This document shows positions 24,071 through 37,675 of a stretch of 64,000 nt of DNA, piece after piece. Made by a program: the position numbers and the translations under genes. Numbering within the stretch: position 1 is the stretch's first letter; every line of letters starts with the position of its first letter. The stretch spans positions 21,706,535 through 21,770,534 of the forward strand of contig NC_045149.1 of NCBI RefSeq assembly GCF_008831285.2. The letters are read 5' to 3'. The notes beneath the pieces were generated by a model. The model ran no database searches, was not told the DNA's origin, and was given only the letters and a program-made list of their open reading frames with translations. Source of the DNA: Nymphaea colorata. Its lineage: Eukaryota > Streptophyta > Magnoliopsida > Nymphaeales > Nymphaeaceae.

Positions 24071-24996
24071 CAAATTTTGAGCTGGGGTTAGGTAACACTT
24101 GCCTAAATTACGCCGACACCGTGTTCAAATGAACAGACCTCATTCAACTTGATCTACCTAACCAGGTGAAAATTGATCAAATTTTACCTTTTTTTCCTCC
24201 CTGATTCGTTTTCAATGTCAATCAAGCATAGTAAAACCCGAAAAAAAGTCATCCTTGAGGTAATTGATTAACAGAAGTTACACTAAACTTAGCCTAAGCA
24301 AGTAGGTCAAAAAAAAAAACCCCAAAACATAACCCCAACCAAATCAAATTGCAAATGGTTAAGAATTGAATCAAATCAAGATTTATATTCTAAAACTAAA
24401 AATTAAGAGAAAAATAAAATAAATATGAAAAATGTCAAAGACATTCACGTGTGATGGGGCCCATAGACCCTATTCCCGAGGTTTTGCCCTACTAATGGGG
24501 CTAGAAATTTTGGTTGGAACACCACTAATTTAATAACTTTGTAAATATAGTGAGTATCAGAGTTCTCAGCCATCCAACCAAAACTGTTCATTTGATGTAA
24601 ATGGTTGGTTGAGATAGTGAAAAGTGGGAATCAACACTAAATGTCTATCACTCATTTCTCATTGTTTTTCTCTTAATCATTCATCATATTGGATCAGATG
24701 GTCTTGGTTAGATGCTAGAGGTGACCCTAAAAAAAGTCACCACTTTATATATATATATATATATGATCTGTTTCTAAAAAATCGAAGTATGACTACTTTA
24801 CCAATCGTTGAGACTCAATATGGGGATGTTTCGACCTATATATTCCTATTAATGTCATTTTCATTATTTCATTTATTTAATGCTGGAATCCATCCAGCTA
24901 TTAATGTGGGTATTTCCATAGGATGATTCTTTCACTGTCTGACGTGTTAATTTACCTACTAAAACATGGTCAGTTTCTATTTAATATCTCAGCATC

Positions 24997-25028
<32 letters not shown>

Positions 25029-25905
25029 AGCAACCTTAACAAACTTTGTGTGACTGGTGCATCAGCCACGTGTGGCGGCTGCTCTGGCCCTAAACCAGTT
25101 TGCATTCATTTTTTTTATAACACTAGGGAAAGAGGGAAGGGGAGAGCCACTTTGGCCATAGCTCCACCCCAGCCAATTGAAAAAAAAAATTACATTAAAA
25201 AAATTAAAAATTTTTAGTTGCGTAATATATTATTTGAATTCAAATTTAGTTTGGCTCTACCTAAATCCAGAAGTTAGACTGTTCTGCCAACCCCTAAAAA
25301 AAACCCTGACTCCACCCTGATAACACTATTAACAAGAAACAGATCAAAGTGTACTAACACAAATTCACAATGCAAATTAGTTAGAATCAAATGTTTGTCA
25401 TTCTTTTTGAAATCGTTTGACTGCAGTAGCAATAAATGAACCCAAGATCCCACTCGAACAGGTTTCATTGACTGCATAAACAGGTTTGTGAAGCATGAGA
25501 ACCTTTTTCTCGTGCGTCAGTGCGTGATTCCACGAAAGGTGGCAGGGCAGCTACACTCCAGCAGCTCTAATACAGAGTCCACTCCGGCTCAGCTGCCGTG
25601 TTTTGCACGTTATGGTTCTGAGAATAATTATTTTAGACAGAGAATCAGCGCCAACTTTTCATGGCGTCTAGATGTCGCCGTGCTTTAACCATTAATGGCA
25701 GCACACCAGAACAGGGCGATGGTGCCCGCCGTAGTTGAGATTCTTCCAGAGCATTGATTGAGTGTACCTTCTCATGGCCCCATGCGTGAACCTTCTTAGT
25801 GCTGCACAAGGAGTCCTTTTCATGCCTCGAGTAATTGGTGGATCCCAAACCACCATGTCCGGATCCAAGGTGCAGTACAATAAACAGTAATGCACGTATA
25901 AGATG
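24071..25905. other. Intergenic DNA, no gene recognised
   Basis: AT-rich DNA with short (AT)n runs (about 24747-24765 and 25004-25028). A frame at 24624-24926 and one at 24966-25217 have no recognisable domain. One G-box CACGTG occurs near 25069 but has no gene next to it. GC-richer DNA at 25500-25880 is unassigned. Confidence 0.5.
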
Positions 25906-25913
25906 TTTGCAAG

Positions 25914-26308
25914 TAGGGGGGTGAACGAGCTGGGAGCTAGAGTTTATGAGTCGACTCGTTTAAATAATCGAGTTGAGTTTGAGCTCAAGGCGTAATTGAG
26001 TTTGTCGAGCATTAATCAAGTTGATATATTCAAACGAGTTTACAAGTTTGTCGAGCCTTAATTGAGTCAAGCTCGAGTTCAACTCGTAACGATGAATATC
26101 AATTCTATTCAAACGAGTTTGTCGAGCCTTAATTGAGTCAAGCTCGAACTCAACACGTAACGATGAATATCAATTCTATTCAAGTGAGTTTGTTGAGCCT
26201 TAATCGAGTCGAAAACTCGAGCTACTTCTATCGAGCTATTTTCGAGCTCGAGGTTTCATTAGTTAAGCTGACTGAACTCGGGCTCGACTCGGCTTGTGTT
26301 CACCCCTA
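25914..26308. mobile_element. hAT-like element with GAGCTCGA-rich interior, 395 bp
   Basis: Ends are TAGGGG-GTGAAC (25914) and GTTCACCCCTA (to 26308). Flanking octamers tttgcaag (25906-25913) and cctgcaaa (26309-26316) agree at five of eight positions, as expected for an aged 8-bp duplication. The interior contains a 71-bp tandem repeat and many GAG(T/C)TCGA motifs. No transposase is present. Confidence 0.6.
26045..26262 (+). repeat. 71-bp tandem repeat inside the hAT-like element
   Basis: Units starting at gagcctta recur near 26053, 26124 and 26195. The first two units are nearly identical and the third diverges after about 20 bp. The shared core includes cgatgaatatcaattctatt. Confidence 0.85.
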
Positions 26309-27808
26309 CCTGCAAACACAATACTCAAGTTGAGGGGTATATTGTAAGTCTATACAGAGTCCGAGCAAGTCAAAACCTTAAAAGCATAAAAGTATTATAT
26401 TAGAGGTTTTACGTTGTTCTACATCTCTCTAAGTATACATTAAAACCACTACATTTTTCCTTTAAAATCGCTTGTTAAAACATTTTTTTGCCCAACCCAA
26501 CCCAACCATACAAATATAACCTTCACAATATTATCATGAGGAACATATACTAGGTTAATTCTCTTCAAGCTTAATACTATTTTTATAGCAACGAAAAAAC
26601 GAATAGCTCTTACAACATTAAACATTTCACTAATTAAAAATATAGATATTTTGCGCAAAAAAAAAAGCTTGAATTAAAATTTGTTTTATGTTAAACTGGT
26701 GTCCAAAAACAGTCTACAATGATCCTAATTTGTTTAAATTACATTTTAACAGGAATTTAAGAGTACTTGCTTTTATCCCAGATGTTAGTGGTCTGGTATT
26801 AATCAGACCCATAAATGCAAGACTTGTAAGGAACGTTACTGTTAGCCTTTGATTCTTTTTACGGAGACAAAAAGAAGATCAGTGCCCATTGACAATTTTT
26901 CTCCTCCCAAACATTCATGTGGACAAAAGCAAAAGCTTATTTTGTTTCTTTTATATATATATATATATATATGATTGGTAGTTTTTCGATGAGGAAATCG
27001 GAATCTTGTCGTCCATTCAATTGTAAGATTGCAGATCTTAGAAAAAAGGAAGAAACTTGAAAATCCAATCTCATTTTAGAACTGTTCTTGTTCATTTCTC
27101 ATTACTAGTTGAAACTAATGTTTTTCAATTCTGTTCTCTTGTATAATGTACTGGGGATTTTTCTTAATGAATTTTATCCGATGAACGGCTTTCACATGCA
27201 CGGTCTACCAAAATTTTGATATGTAGATTAAATTCGATGGAGGTTTTAGATGTCAACGACATCAACTTCATTAAATCTGATTTGGGTATTGCAAAATCGT
27301 ATGTTTTTATCTTACAATTTTTTCTTGACCTTGAGTTCATATATAATATTAGATTCATTTAAAAAAACAAAAAATGACAAACAAGAAGTTGGCCTTACAT
27401 CCGTAGCATAATATGATCAAATCTATAGAGGATCAATTTTTACAAGTAGTACCGCTAGTCATGCGCCACAATGGCTTGTAAACAAGAGAAATAGTGTATA
27501 AACGGAAGCTCATAAAAACAGTATCAATGATTTTTTTTTTTTTTAATTTTAAATATTAAAATAATAGACAAATATATTTTTACCAAGTGAAAAGTGATTC
27601 CATTTGGAAACTTACTTTTTACGTGGGACCCACTTTGAAGCCTTGCAGGTCAAAAGGAACCTCCAATCTCGGGGCCCCATACGACTTCCTTTGTCTCGTG
27701 TGGCGCTGCCAAATGGCACAGCGACAGGGCCTCCCGCCTTTTTTGCTGTGGGCCCCACAGCTCTTCGTTTCAACGTGCAATGCATGCCAGGACGATGGAT
27801 TTGCTTGG

Positions 27809-28167
27809 TTTGGATTTGGATCTGGATTGAAAAAGATTTTCTTTTTCTTTTCTTTTTTTAACAAAAATAATTTACTTACGCGTCTCAGGGCTTTAATGTT
27901 AGAAAAATATGAAAAAGAGAAAACTATCTTCTGTTTACCAATATGCTCTAGATAAATGCAAGTGACAAGAGGTTTTTGTATATATTCTTAATTTGGATTT
28001 GGATTGGAAAAGATTTTTTTTTGAAACAAAAATAATTTACTCACGCGTATCGCGGCTTCAATGTGCTTCTTTCGCTGTAAAAAAAGTATGAAAAAGAAAA
28101 AACTATCTTATGTTTACCGATATGCTTATGCTCTCCGAAAATGCAAGTGACAAAGAGGTTTTTGTAT
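27809..28167 (+). repeat. Diverged tandem duplication, period about 183 bp
   Basis: Copy 1 (27809-27981) and copy 2 (27992-28167) share blocks in the same order: tttggatttggat, aacaaaaataatttac, cacgcgt (acgcgt), aaaactatctt, tgtttacc, atatgct, atgcaagtgaca and ggtttttgtata. Copies differ by substitutions and small indels, so the duplication is old. Confidence 0.85.
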
Positions 28168-29952
28168 AATGTTTTTGGTTGAATATAACTAATAATGGAC
28201 AAAGAAATATATTAACCTAATTCAGGACACCAACTGTTTCTACTGTAGCATCGCCAAATTGGGCAGCCGCCTAAGTTGAAAACTGATATGAAAAGAATCA
28301 AATAAACTCAAACCATACGAGCTATGTTCATGTTAAAGAGGCATTATTCACACTTTTATAAGGTCCCCAACATTCAACTATTGACATTTTCGCATCCAGG
28401 TAAAGAAAGGAGAGGATTTATACAATTCAAACGTCGTTTTAATAGCAAAATAAAACATATTCTAACCATTTTATGCCCCCATGCCATCCACACCATGTCA
28501 GCATTACACAGACAAAAATGTGCGCATTTAAATGAAAATTACGAATCCCAATCAGTGGTTGGCCTATATATATATATATTGAAACAATTCAGAATTCTGT
28601 CAAATCAATGTTGGAAAGGCCATTGGCGATGCTGAAATGATAATCTGAGCATTCTGGAAATATGGTGATTTTAATGAAAGACAAAGGCGGCTAAGGGCGT
28701 TAGGTACTCAGCAATCAGAACGAACATTGACATGAGAAGCATGATCCCCGTGAGTTTGAAGGCTTAGAGATTTAAAAAGTAAAACCAATCACGTCCTCCG
28801 ATGTGATGTATTACAAGGTCTTCCATTTCCTTACCATATAGACAATAATTTTCTTGTCATATACATGAACCCTAACTCCACGTTTCATGTGTCTTTTAGT
28901 AGCGACAGTGGACCATTTTTTATTAGTATTTTCTCCCTAAAAAATGTTGTATGAAGTTGTGGAGTCCTCCTTATTCTCGACGCGAATTAACGTTTCTAAA
29001 TTTTGATTAGGGTCGAAATATTATTTTTTAAAATTTTTATATAAAACAAATAAAACTTTATAAAATTTACATGAAAATTAAAAAACACAATTGAAGTGGA
29101 GTCACGACTCATGCAGGCCCTACCTTGGCTTCACCACTTTGAGACGTCTCCTTTCCAACAAGCACTACTCAACTAGACTGTCATCGACAGCAATATTTTT
29201 TTTTTTTTTTTGTTCTTGGAAGGGACAAATGAACCCTAGAGTCGAGATTCACAAACTATATAAAGACGTTCAAATTTAAAAGATAAAACATTTATGACTC
29301 AATAGCCTTGAGACAAAAATTTATGCTCTACGTCCATGGCCCATAATCTACATATGGGCCTTTTAAAGATCGTTTACGTAATCCTAAAAGTTTATTATTA
29401 TTTTTTTTCAAATAAACTTTATATAACGGAGCACGAAGGATTAAACTAATGAAATTATTCAAAGAAGGGCACCTGCATCCAGGAATTCCACCCTAATGCT
29501 GCCTGCACCACTTGTTGCTTCTTTGTCCTGTGACTGAGATATAGTGACGCACGCTGGGTGGTGTCTCTCTGCTTCTTGTGTGCGGTTCGTGGGTTTTTTT
29601 GTTTACTTTTTTTTACTTTTCTCTTGAAACCCACATGTTGTAATATATACATATTTTTATATTATTTTGGATACCGTTCGAATGAATTAATTACTCTTTA
29701 CACCAAAGTATTTTGGTGGTTGCTGACTTGCTGTTGGGTAACTGTTTAAATGCTGCCCAACTGTCACAATTATTTCCCCACCCATCTACATAAACTGCAT
29801 GAACGCCATATTAAAACCCGTACCATTATTTTCTCATAAAATCACGAACTGGTTGCTTCTGGAAGGGGATTGAAATCTTTTTCTATATTCCAAGATTTTA
29901 ATCTTAAGACTTCAAACACTGCCCGACACACACTCTTTCTTTCTCTCTCTCT

Positions 29953-29956
<4 letters not shown>

Positions 29957-30019
<63 letters not shown>
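29957..30019. repeat. Compound (CT)n(AT)n microsatellite
   Basis: An uninterrupted CT run to about 29993 switches directly to a TA run ending at 30019. A further CT-rich stretch precedes it from 29933. Confidence 0.95.
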
Positions 30020-33000
30020 CTGATAAAATGAGAATGCCTAACAAAATTTTAAAATAAAAAAGTCTCATAGATAATAAAACAAATTGCTAAAACAAAATAA
30101 AAAGAACGAACTATAAGAAAGAGCAGCATAATAAATCAAAACAAGAGGGGTCGGAAGAGAGTTGATAGACAAAACGGTAGAGTCACCCACCAACAAATAA
30201 AACTGTAGCCGAATAGCAAAGTGGACATCTCCTTACATAAGACATACCATAAAATTCAACCATAAAAAAGTGCTCTTGAAGATCCTGTTGTTGCGCTTCT
30301 CTCAAATGTGCTGCCAAGAAAGAGATAAAAAATTAGAGTGATGGAGTTGAATCTATGCCACTGTTGATGAATAAAATAAAAGAAACAAAAAAGGCGTTAA
30401 GTTTTAAAAACACATTAACGATTTAACGCTATCTTGTGTATGTACGTATTAGATATGCATTGTATTTGAAAGCTTAGTTGTGACTTTGTTGAATAAAAAA
30501 ACGAGACGATAAGAGGATAAGCCTTATAGGGGCCATCAAAACAGGGGCCACGTTTAAATCGCGAAAGAGAGAGAGAGAGGATGTCGTTTTGAGAGGATGA
30601 GAGACATGACCAGGCGGTGGGCCCGAGCATGAGGGCGAACCTACCTGTGGGCTCCACCTTCCCTGGATGCCCCCTGTCGCAGTTATTGGCTAATAGAAAG
30701 TAGAAACAAAATACTTCACGGTCAAACTCGGTCCACTAATTTTTGCTCCTTGAAAAAAAAAAAAGAAGAATATTAACATCCTCAATTTTTTAATCAAATA
30801 TTAAGTTTTTTTCCAAATCTATTTTTTTTTTAAATAATTTGATCAAATATCCATATCTGATCCAAAACGGAATATATTACCATTCTCATTAGGAATCATA
30901 ATATATTGGGGGTGAACTGATATTAAAACTTCATGAATTACTAAATTAAAAAAACCTAAGCATATTTAAACAGTGTTTGGTAACAGGAACGTTGAATAAT
31001 ACTGCGTTCCAAAGAAACAGAAAAGAAAAGACACATTCGGATTCCAAAGGACATAACATTATTCCTGCCACCAAACGCGGTCTTTGGTTCACAAGAATCA
31101 CACGTCTTGAAGTCGCACCGGCCATTAAATCCGTGCCTTCCTGGTACTTCACATTCACCGGCTTCAGATATTCTGCACTCTCCGTAATTCGCGTTCACAG
31201 GAAGGAACCAGAGATCGAGATTTTACATAGCCACTGTATTGGAGGAGAAACAAAGGAAGAAGTTTATTATAAAGAAAAATGCAGGTCATGGCCCCATAGG
31301 AGTGGCATTTTGGCTGAAGAGATGCTACTGTATCTTTACTGATATAAATTTACTTTGCTTGGGATGCAGGCAGAATGATTAAAAAATTTCGGCCACTAAT
31401 AATTCACTTTAAAAAAATAGTGATGATTTTTTTTTTTTTTTCTGTTATGTGCGCTTGAGTTGCATATAAGATGGCAGAAAAGGTTAGTGGACGTCCTTTT
31501 GCATGAGAAAATTATTTTTGATTATTTTTAAAAATAATTTTTTTAAGGGTCGTTTGCTGTATAAGGCTCACTTTGTGAGTGAATGTCCTATGAATATAAC
31601 TTAAAATTGAGCAGATTTATAAAACACTAGAACTAGTGTTCTATAAATGTACCTGTCTTTAAGGTAGATTTACAAGATAGTCGCAAAGTATCCCTACCAC
31701 TCAGCCACCCCTTAAATTCTTCTTTGTTTTCTTTTTTTTTTTTCTTTTAAAAAAGAGAGAACATATCCATAATTTCATATTAGAACACTCAAGGTTCATG
31801 TTAGGGTCCCATCATATAACCTTCTTGGCAATGGTAATTTTTATTGCAACATTATAAAAGTCAGCACTTTATAATAAGAAGAGAAGTTAAAGGGTTCTGT
31901 TGTTGATTTGGGGATACTCAAAATCTTGGAGGAGAGGATGTCAATGTCTTCTTTATAAATTTTCTGCTACCCTTCAAGCTATGATATCAAATGGTCCTAT
32001 AAAACCAAGGGAGGAGTCAGAAATATATATATATATAACGGTGCCCTAAGTATATAGTTAACAAATTTTTAAATAGCCATGAAGCAAGGTCTTTGGGGGG
32101 CTGTCCTTTATAACCGGACCCACTAATTTAAGCTTTTAAATAGGCTGTGTGGAGCATACGCTTTTAGAGAATAATCTCCATGGGGCGTATGCCCCACAGA
32201 GCCTTCACCTGCCTATGCCCATGGAGTAGAGTCAGGAATTCATTGTCGTAGGAGCAAAATTATAATTTCTAAATTTTAACAAGAGCCAAAATAAAAATTT
32301 TCAAACTTTTTTTTGTATATGTGAAACCAAAATTTTTGAAACTTAGATATACATTTTTGAAGTTTAAAGGAACTGAAGGGATGGCCAAAGCCCCAGCGGG
32401 CCCCCCTTGCTTCCACCCCTAGATGAAACCACTTTAAAACTAGCTGCAGAGCAAGAAATTTTCGATTAAGAGGCACCGATTGTTTAAGTTTTAGACTTTA
32501 AGGAACACTTGTACATACATAAATAAAAAATGAGAAACTTAGCATTATTTTGGTAGAGATATTCATTAGGAATTCGAGTGGAACTAGCATGAGTACCCTT
32601 CTTGGGAGCATTGATTCTTTTTATCTACCAAAATGAGTTCTCTTACTACTTTAACTTTGAGGCGATGCCAAATGTACATGCTTCGATAGGTGAACTCCAT
32701 ATGTTTTGTAACTCTAAGGTTTGAGGTCGTGTCAAAATCTTCTTTGTGTAGCTTTTTATGTATAAATAATCATATAGTGAGAAAAAAATGAATAATTTTA
32801 TTAACATTTTCCATTTTGAGATAAAAGCAAAAGGGTAGCTTGACTTGAACATTAAAAAGTGCATCAAGGTGAACTTTGTGGGGCAGTTTTGGCACCAAGA
32901 GCAACATATGAGTTTTTTTTTTTTTATGAATCTGTATGAGGTAAATTCATGACACATTTGTTCAAGTGCATGACAAATCTACTCTAATTTTGGAGTAGAA

Positions 33001-35199
33001 ATTGTCTCTAATACGAAACGGCCTCTATAAGTTGTCAAACTGTTCTAAAACAGTGCAAATGGAACTTGTTTTCTAGCCAATGCCGTCGATTTTCTTTGCT
33101 TTTCAGTTCAGTTTTTATGAAGCAACCCATTTCCTTGATCCACTGAGAACCCGACTTGATCAAACCATCATGTGGCATGTGGTGGCGAAAATCTTGAGCT
33201 TATGGTGGACTAGGAGAAGCGCAGCTCCTGTTCACCCGACATCTGTGATAATGTCTGTCCTCTATGTTTGACAAAGATGGGACAACTGCAGCAACTTTGG
33301 CAGCAGCAGAATGGAGTAAGAATCTCATCAATCTTCAGAGAAAAAGAGAGAGTAAGTTACGAGATGTGGCAGGATATGAGTGAGCTCCAAATTTTGTAAT
33401 GAAACCTCTGCCGAGGGCTTCCATTATTAGCTCGAAGAAAGGATCAGACACCGATTATTTCATGCTTGAAATTTATAGATGCGATGTAGATTTGGTGTCG
33501 CACGCTTTACTAGTGATAAAATTTATTATTCATGGAACAATGGCTTTGGTTAAACCTAAGGTAAGCTCTTATTTTACCATTTTGCATTGAAGAAAAGTCA
33601 GATCAATCGTTCGATGAACTATAATGAAACAAACAAATAACTTGAATCCAATTCATGTTCATATGAATTTCTAATTACATTCATTTAAATCAATATATAT
33701 ATATATATAATTACAAGTTTAATTCATTGAATTAATTATAATTGAGCAAATGAATTACTTAAATCTCATTTTTATTTATACTCACTTGTGATTACAATAA
33801 TTTAAATGAATCAATATAGATTCAATTCATTTGATGAACTATAAATGAATGACTTAAATTTCATTACTCATATTTGAAACAAAAAAAAAGAGTAAATTCA
33901 TGGTTCAAAATTAGTGAGTCTAATTTACTTGATTATGGTCCTCGATCCAAAATTATTTAGTTGGGCCTGGAGAAAAAGAAAAGGAGATCTAAATCTGTGT
34001 TGGGGATATGCAGTTTTGCAACAATCCCAGATCTAACAAACTTCTGATCAATTTACGTGCAAATGGCGGTATTGAGCCGACATGGCGGCAGAATTCTCTT
34101 TTCTTCTCAGAATCTCAGGCGGCAAGAGCTGGCCGCTTTTGGGTTTTTTTCAAGGAAAGGTTTCATATTGTTGAGTGACAAAGCTAGAAAAGCTCTACCC
34201 AAGAAAATAATTGCCGGAAAATGGTCAATTGCCAATTGAGACTTACAAATAATAAACAAGCACGTCATCTCGGGGACACCATAAATTTTCCAATTTTACA
34301 GAGTCACGGCTCCTCAAGACGTAGCATCTCGGTAACAGCTCCAAACTGCCATCTGGGTTTCACACGTCATATAGTTGACAAGAACTCAAAGCAAATCCAA
34401 AAGTAAAAAAATGATCGTAAAAAGTTTTTACTAATAATTAAGGTATTAAAAATGAAAAAAAAAAGATGGGTCGAAGTAAATAATTAGATTTAGAAACTGA
34501 GCACCGAAAATAAAATTTGTAAAAAAGATCATAGCGGGTAACAGTATTATATTATAATAAGAATATAAACTCCAACTCGCAAAACCAAAAGCAAAGTTCG
34601 GTTCACCTTCAGTCCTCGGCATGAAATAATGGCTGGGAATTTTGAATATAAATCGGATTCTTTTCCAGAGACCCGACCCGTTTCAGATCCGTCATCCTCG
34701 CGTCACGCCCCACTGGATGTACGGAACGCCTTTGAGCCTGACAATTGGATGGGACCCAGCGCGAAGGTGGGGCCCACGTCACTCAGCTTTGTCATTGCCT
34801 GTGGGTCCCGTTGTCCTTTTCTCGGTCACGTGCATCATGTGCAAGTTGCGGCCACCCCCGGCCGGCTGTTTCTCCATCCTAGATGTGACAAACGGGTCCC
34901 GGAGTTTCGGGTTTAAGACTTCGGACCTCGTGGACCCGAGAGGAGATCCGATACTCGCTCCCGGTTACTCCAATATTAGTTCCACACCCAAATGTGAACG
35001 TAAAAATCAGATTTGGATCAAATTCGGATTGTGAAATCAGATTTCGGATCTGTGTTCAAACGTGATCTTTCCTTATTCGCCTTCCAATTCAAATCTAAAT
35101 ATTTGAACAAATGGAATATAGTTAGAGCTTTATTCGATTCAAATCCAATCCATGTCCATACAAGAGGAGTGAGAATAAGGTTAACAACCTCAACCACTT

Positions 35200-35266
35200 A
35201 GAAAAGAGGCGTGAAGGCGCTCCGTTCCCCCTGCTCCCGAGGTCCCGAGGTCCTGGCCTGTGTCGT
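35200..35266. repeat. Short GC-rich dispersed segment (copy 2)
   Basis: A diverged copy of 23101-23170 in the same orientation: both have a gaaaa(a)gg start, a ttccccctg block and a ggtcctg block ending in g(c/t)gtcg. Confidence 0.45.
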
Positions 35267-36554
35267 GACCATGGTAGGATACAGTACACCTATAGGCTGA
35301 GTACCATGATTTCAGTATTTTACAGTTGGGGAGGAGTAGCATTTACATGAATCAAACGGATCACAAATATTCAACTTGTAGATACGGATCTGAAGATCCA
35401 ATATATGTGTTTTGGCTTCAAAGTAACGAGAGACATATATACGTGTCACTCTAGCTTTTCCATTTCAAATACGTCGACTTAACACTTGGGGATTTAAAAT
35501 GGCTTAAAATTCTTCATTCTTGCTCTGCTAACATGTCCAAAATGTGTTTATATTGTTTCAATTCTAGGGAAATGTCTGAAAGTCTTCCACGTCTTTCACT
35601 TTAAGCCTTTATGTAAGAGGCTTAAAAATATTTCGACTTCAATGATATGCATCTTCGTTGTGCACATGCTTCCCAAGTATAAATGGCTGAGTTTTTAAGA
35701 TCTTACAGTTATGATGTGGAGTTTTGAACCAGAGATAGCCCCTTTTCAAGTAACCCACCAGTAGAGAAGATTGAAGCTCTTCAAGAGTCTTCTCCATGTA
35801 AGCACGACTCAGCTCATTTATATGTAACAGAGAGAACAGAGAGCCAAGTGCTGGACTTGGACTGCACGCTCTTATAACTTCCCATCAACTGAAGGTTTCT
35901 GGTTCTGCCGCTTAACTGCGTTCATATACGTTGTAGGATCTTCTGTTCAGTGTTCTCTTTGTAGGTGCCTTTGTCATCTATTGGAATCCAACTTCCCATA
36001 AAAACTTATAAAGATAGAAAACCCACCATGCACTTCCCGGCTTCATTTCGAGCGTACAACGATTTAGCATCTGTAGATTTACTTGATGAGGCCGAGCATT
36101 TGAGTCTTGGATGTATAGATTCTATATCAGAAGCGGAGCTATCATGGGCTCATTCCAGCCTATATAGTAGTAAAATTTTTTATTTATCATGTGTTGAGCT
36201 TTGGCCTAGACATATGGGGTGCCCACACAAGACCCGCGCCAACACCCTTTAGCTCTACATGCATCAAATCAATTGCAATAATAAAATGAATCATGTCCCT
36301 CAACTAAAACTTTTTAACTCCCCCACTGCTCTATATATGAAAAAAGAACCTGCAACTGGTAATAACATATTGAATACTGATATGATATCTTACTAAATAG
36401 CCAACACCACTAATAATATAACGTTATATATATATATATATATATATGAGCTGAAATCCTCTAGTCATATTGACCAATGTCCATTCAGAACTGCCCGATC
36501 CATTGCACCGGTCAGTATACCATGAGAGACAAATTAGGATGGAGAAATCCACAA

Positions 36555-36557
<3 letters not shown>

Positions 36558-36630
<73 letters not shown>
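36558..36630. repeat. Compound (AT)n(GA)n microsatellite
   Basis: AT dinucleotides from 36558 to 36604 switch to GA dinucleotides to 36630. A smaller AT run lies at 36424-36447. Confidence 0.95.
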
Positions 36631-36634
<4 letters not shown>

Positions 36635-37096
36635 GGTGGAGGGTAGAGGGGGCACAACACCCCTATGGTCTTTTTTTTTATGAAATTAAAACTATTCTTA
36701 AGGTTGAAGTTCATGCGATTCCCGCCACAGGAAGTATTCCCAAGAACATTTCGTCTATTTTGTTATGAAGTTTAATAAACGGATAAGCTTAACTTAATAA
36801 AGCAAATACTGAAAGTCTACCGTTTGAAAGAATCGCAAGTAAAACTTTTTCATCCGCAAAAAAGTTATCGAAAGAAAGTTGGAAGATCCTAACTTTGGTT
36901 ATAACTACTAGTACACCTCCACTTTTATAACAAATTGAATGTAAATTAAGATAGGACTAGCATAAGATTTAACGTTGCATTTATAATTATTATTATCCAA
37001 GACAATGACCTCGATTAACTAATGTTCCTTTTCTTTTCCATTGGGCAGCTGCAGACCGAGATTTCCATTCACAATGCAGCAATGGGATTAATTGCT

Positions 37097-37131
<35 letters not shown>

Positions 37132-37209
37132 TGATCTTATAAACTGAACAATTACCCACAACATCTCCTGCCTTTCAAGATATTTTAACTCTATTGCAGA
37201 AGTTTAAGG

Positions 37210-37675
37210 GCATGTTTGGATGACACTAGGAATGTCAATGTATCAGAGATATCCGACCCGTCCAATCCGAAAAATCAGATATGAAAAAAAAATTAATATT
37301 CGATTAAGAAATCGGATCGGATTTGGATTTAATAAAAGACATCTGATCGGATTCAGATATGACTTTTTTTTTATTCGGATTAGAATCCGAAATATGAACA
37401 TTCGAAAGTTGACATGCCTAGATGACACCCTCATCGGACCTAGTTTTGTGGAAACTTGAAAAACCTAGATTTTTACTGTGTTATAAAAATTTTTAGTTTA
37501 TTTGTTTGGATGACATGCCCAAAACTTGGTTTTTCACGAATAACCTGGGATGCTACAAAACCAAGTTTTATCAAAACTGGTTTTTCTCAAATCCAGTTTT
37601 GATGGCATCCAAACACTTGCAAAATCTAAGTTTTACCTCCAAAACTTGGTTTTGTGGTATCTTCCAAACATCTCT
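37210..37675. mobile_element. MITE-like element with TIR ATGTTTGGA(T/A)GA(C/T)AC
   Basis: The left end near 37212 reads atgtttggatgacac; the reverse complement of the right end near 37675 reads atgtttggaagatac. Inside, accaagtttt and ccaaaacttgg motifs recur in both orientations. No coding sequence is present, and the target duplication is not evident. A 194-bp hAT element sits inside its left end, so this is the older insertion. Confidence 0.5.
37227..37420. mobile_element. Small hAT element nested in a MITE, 194 bp
   Basis: A perfect 8-bp target duplication gatgacac flanks it (37219-37226 and 37421-37428). Its ends are TAGGAATGTCAA and TTGACATGCCTA, inverted with one mismatch. It is an AT-rich interior with repeated atccgaa/ttcggat motifs and no transposase. 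Confidence 0.8.

Larger units (their letters stand above)
26317..37209. other. 11-kb AT-rich intergenic DNA, no gene recognised
   Basis: No frame here matches a known protein family. Features seen: a diverged tandem duplication (27809-28167), CT/AT and AT/GA compound microsatellites (29957-30019, 36558-36630), a smaller AT run at 37101-37129, and a GC-rich copy of a dispersed segment (35200-35266). A GC-rich patch at 34650-34960 lacks a gene. The sequence at 32222-32420 begins with gtcagg and ends cttccacccct, like diverged transposon ends. Confidence 0.5.

Noticed and set aside
24780-24930. Possible organellar DNA insertion
   Set aside because: The frame looked organelle-like in composition, but I could not match it to any plastid or mitochondrial gene I know.
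25914-26308. CRISPR-like array from regularly spaced repeats
   Set aside because: The 71-bp units are contiguous tandem repeats inside a transposon-like element in a plant genome, without unique spacers.
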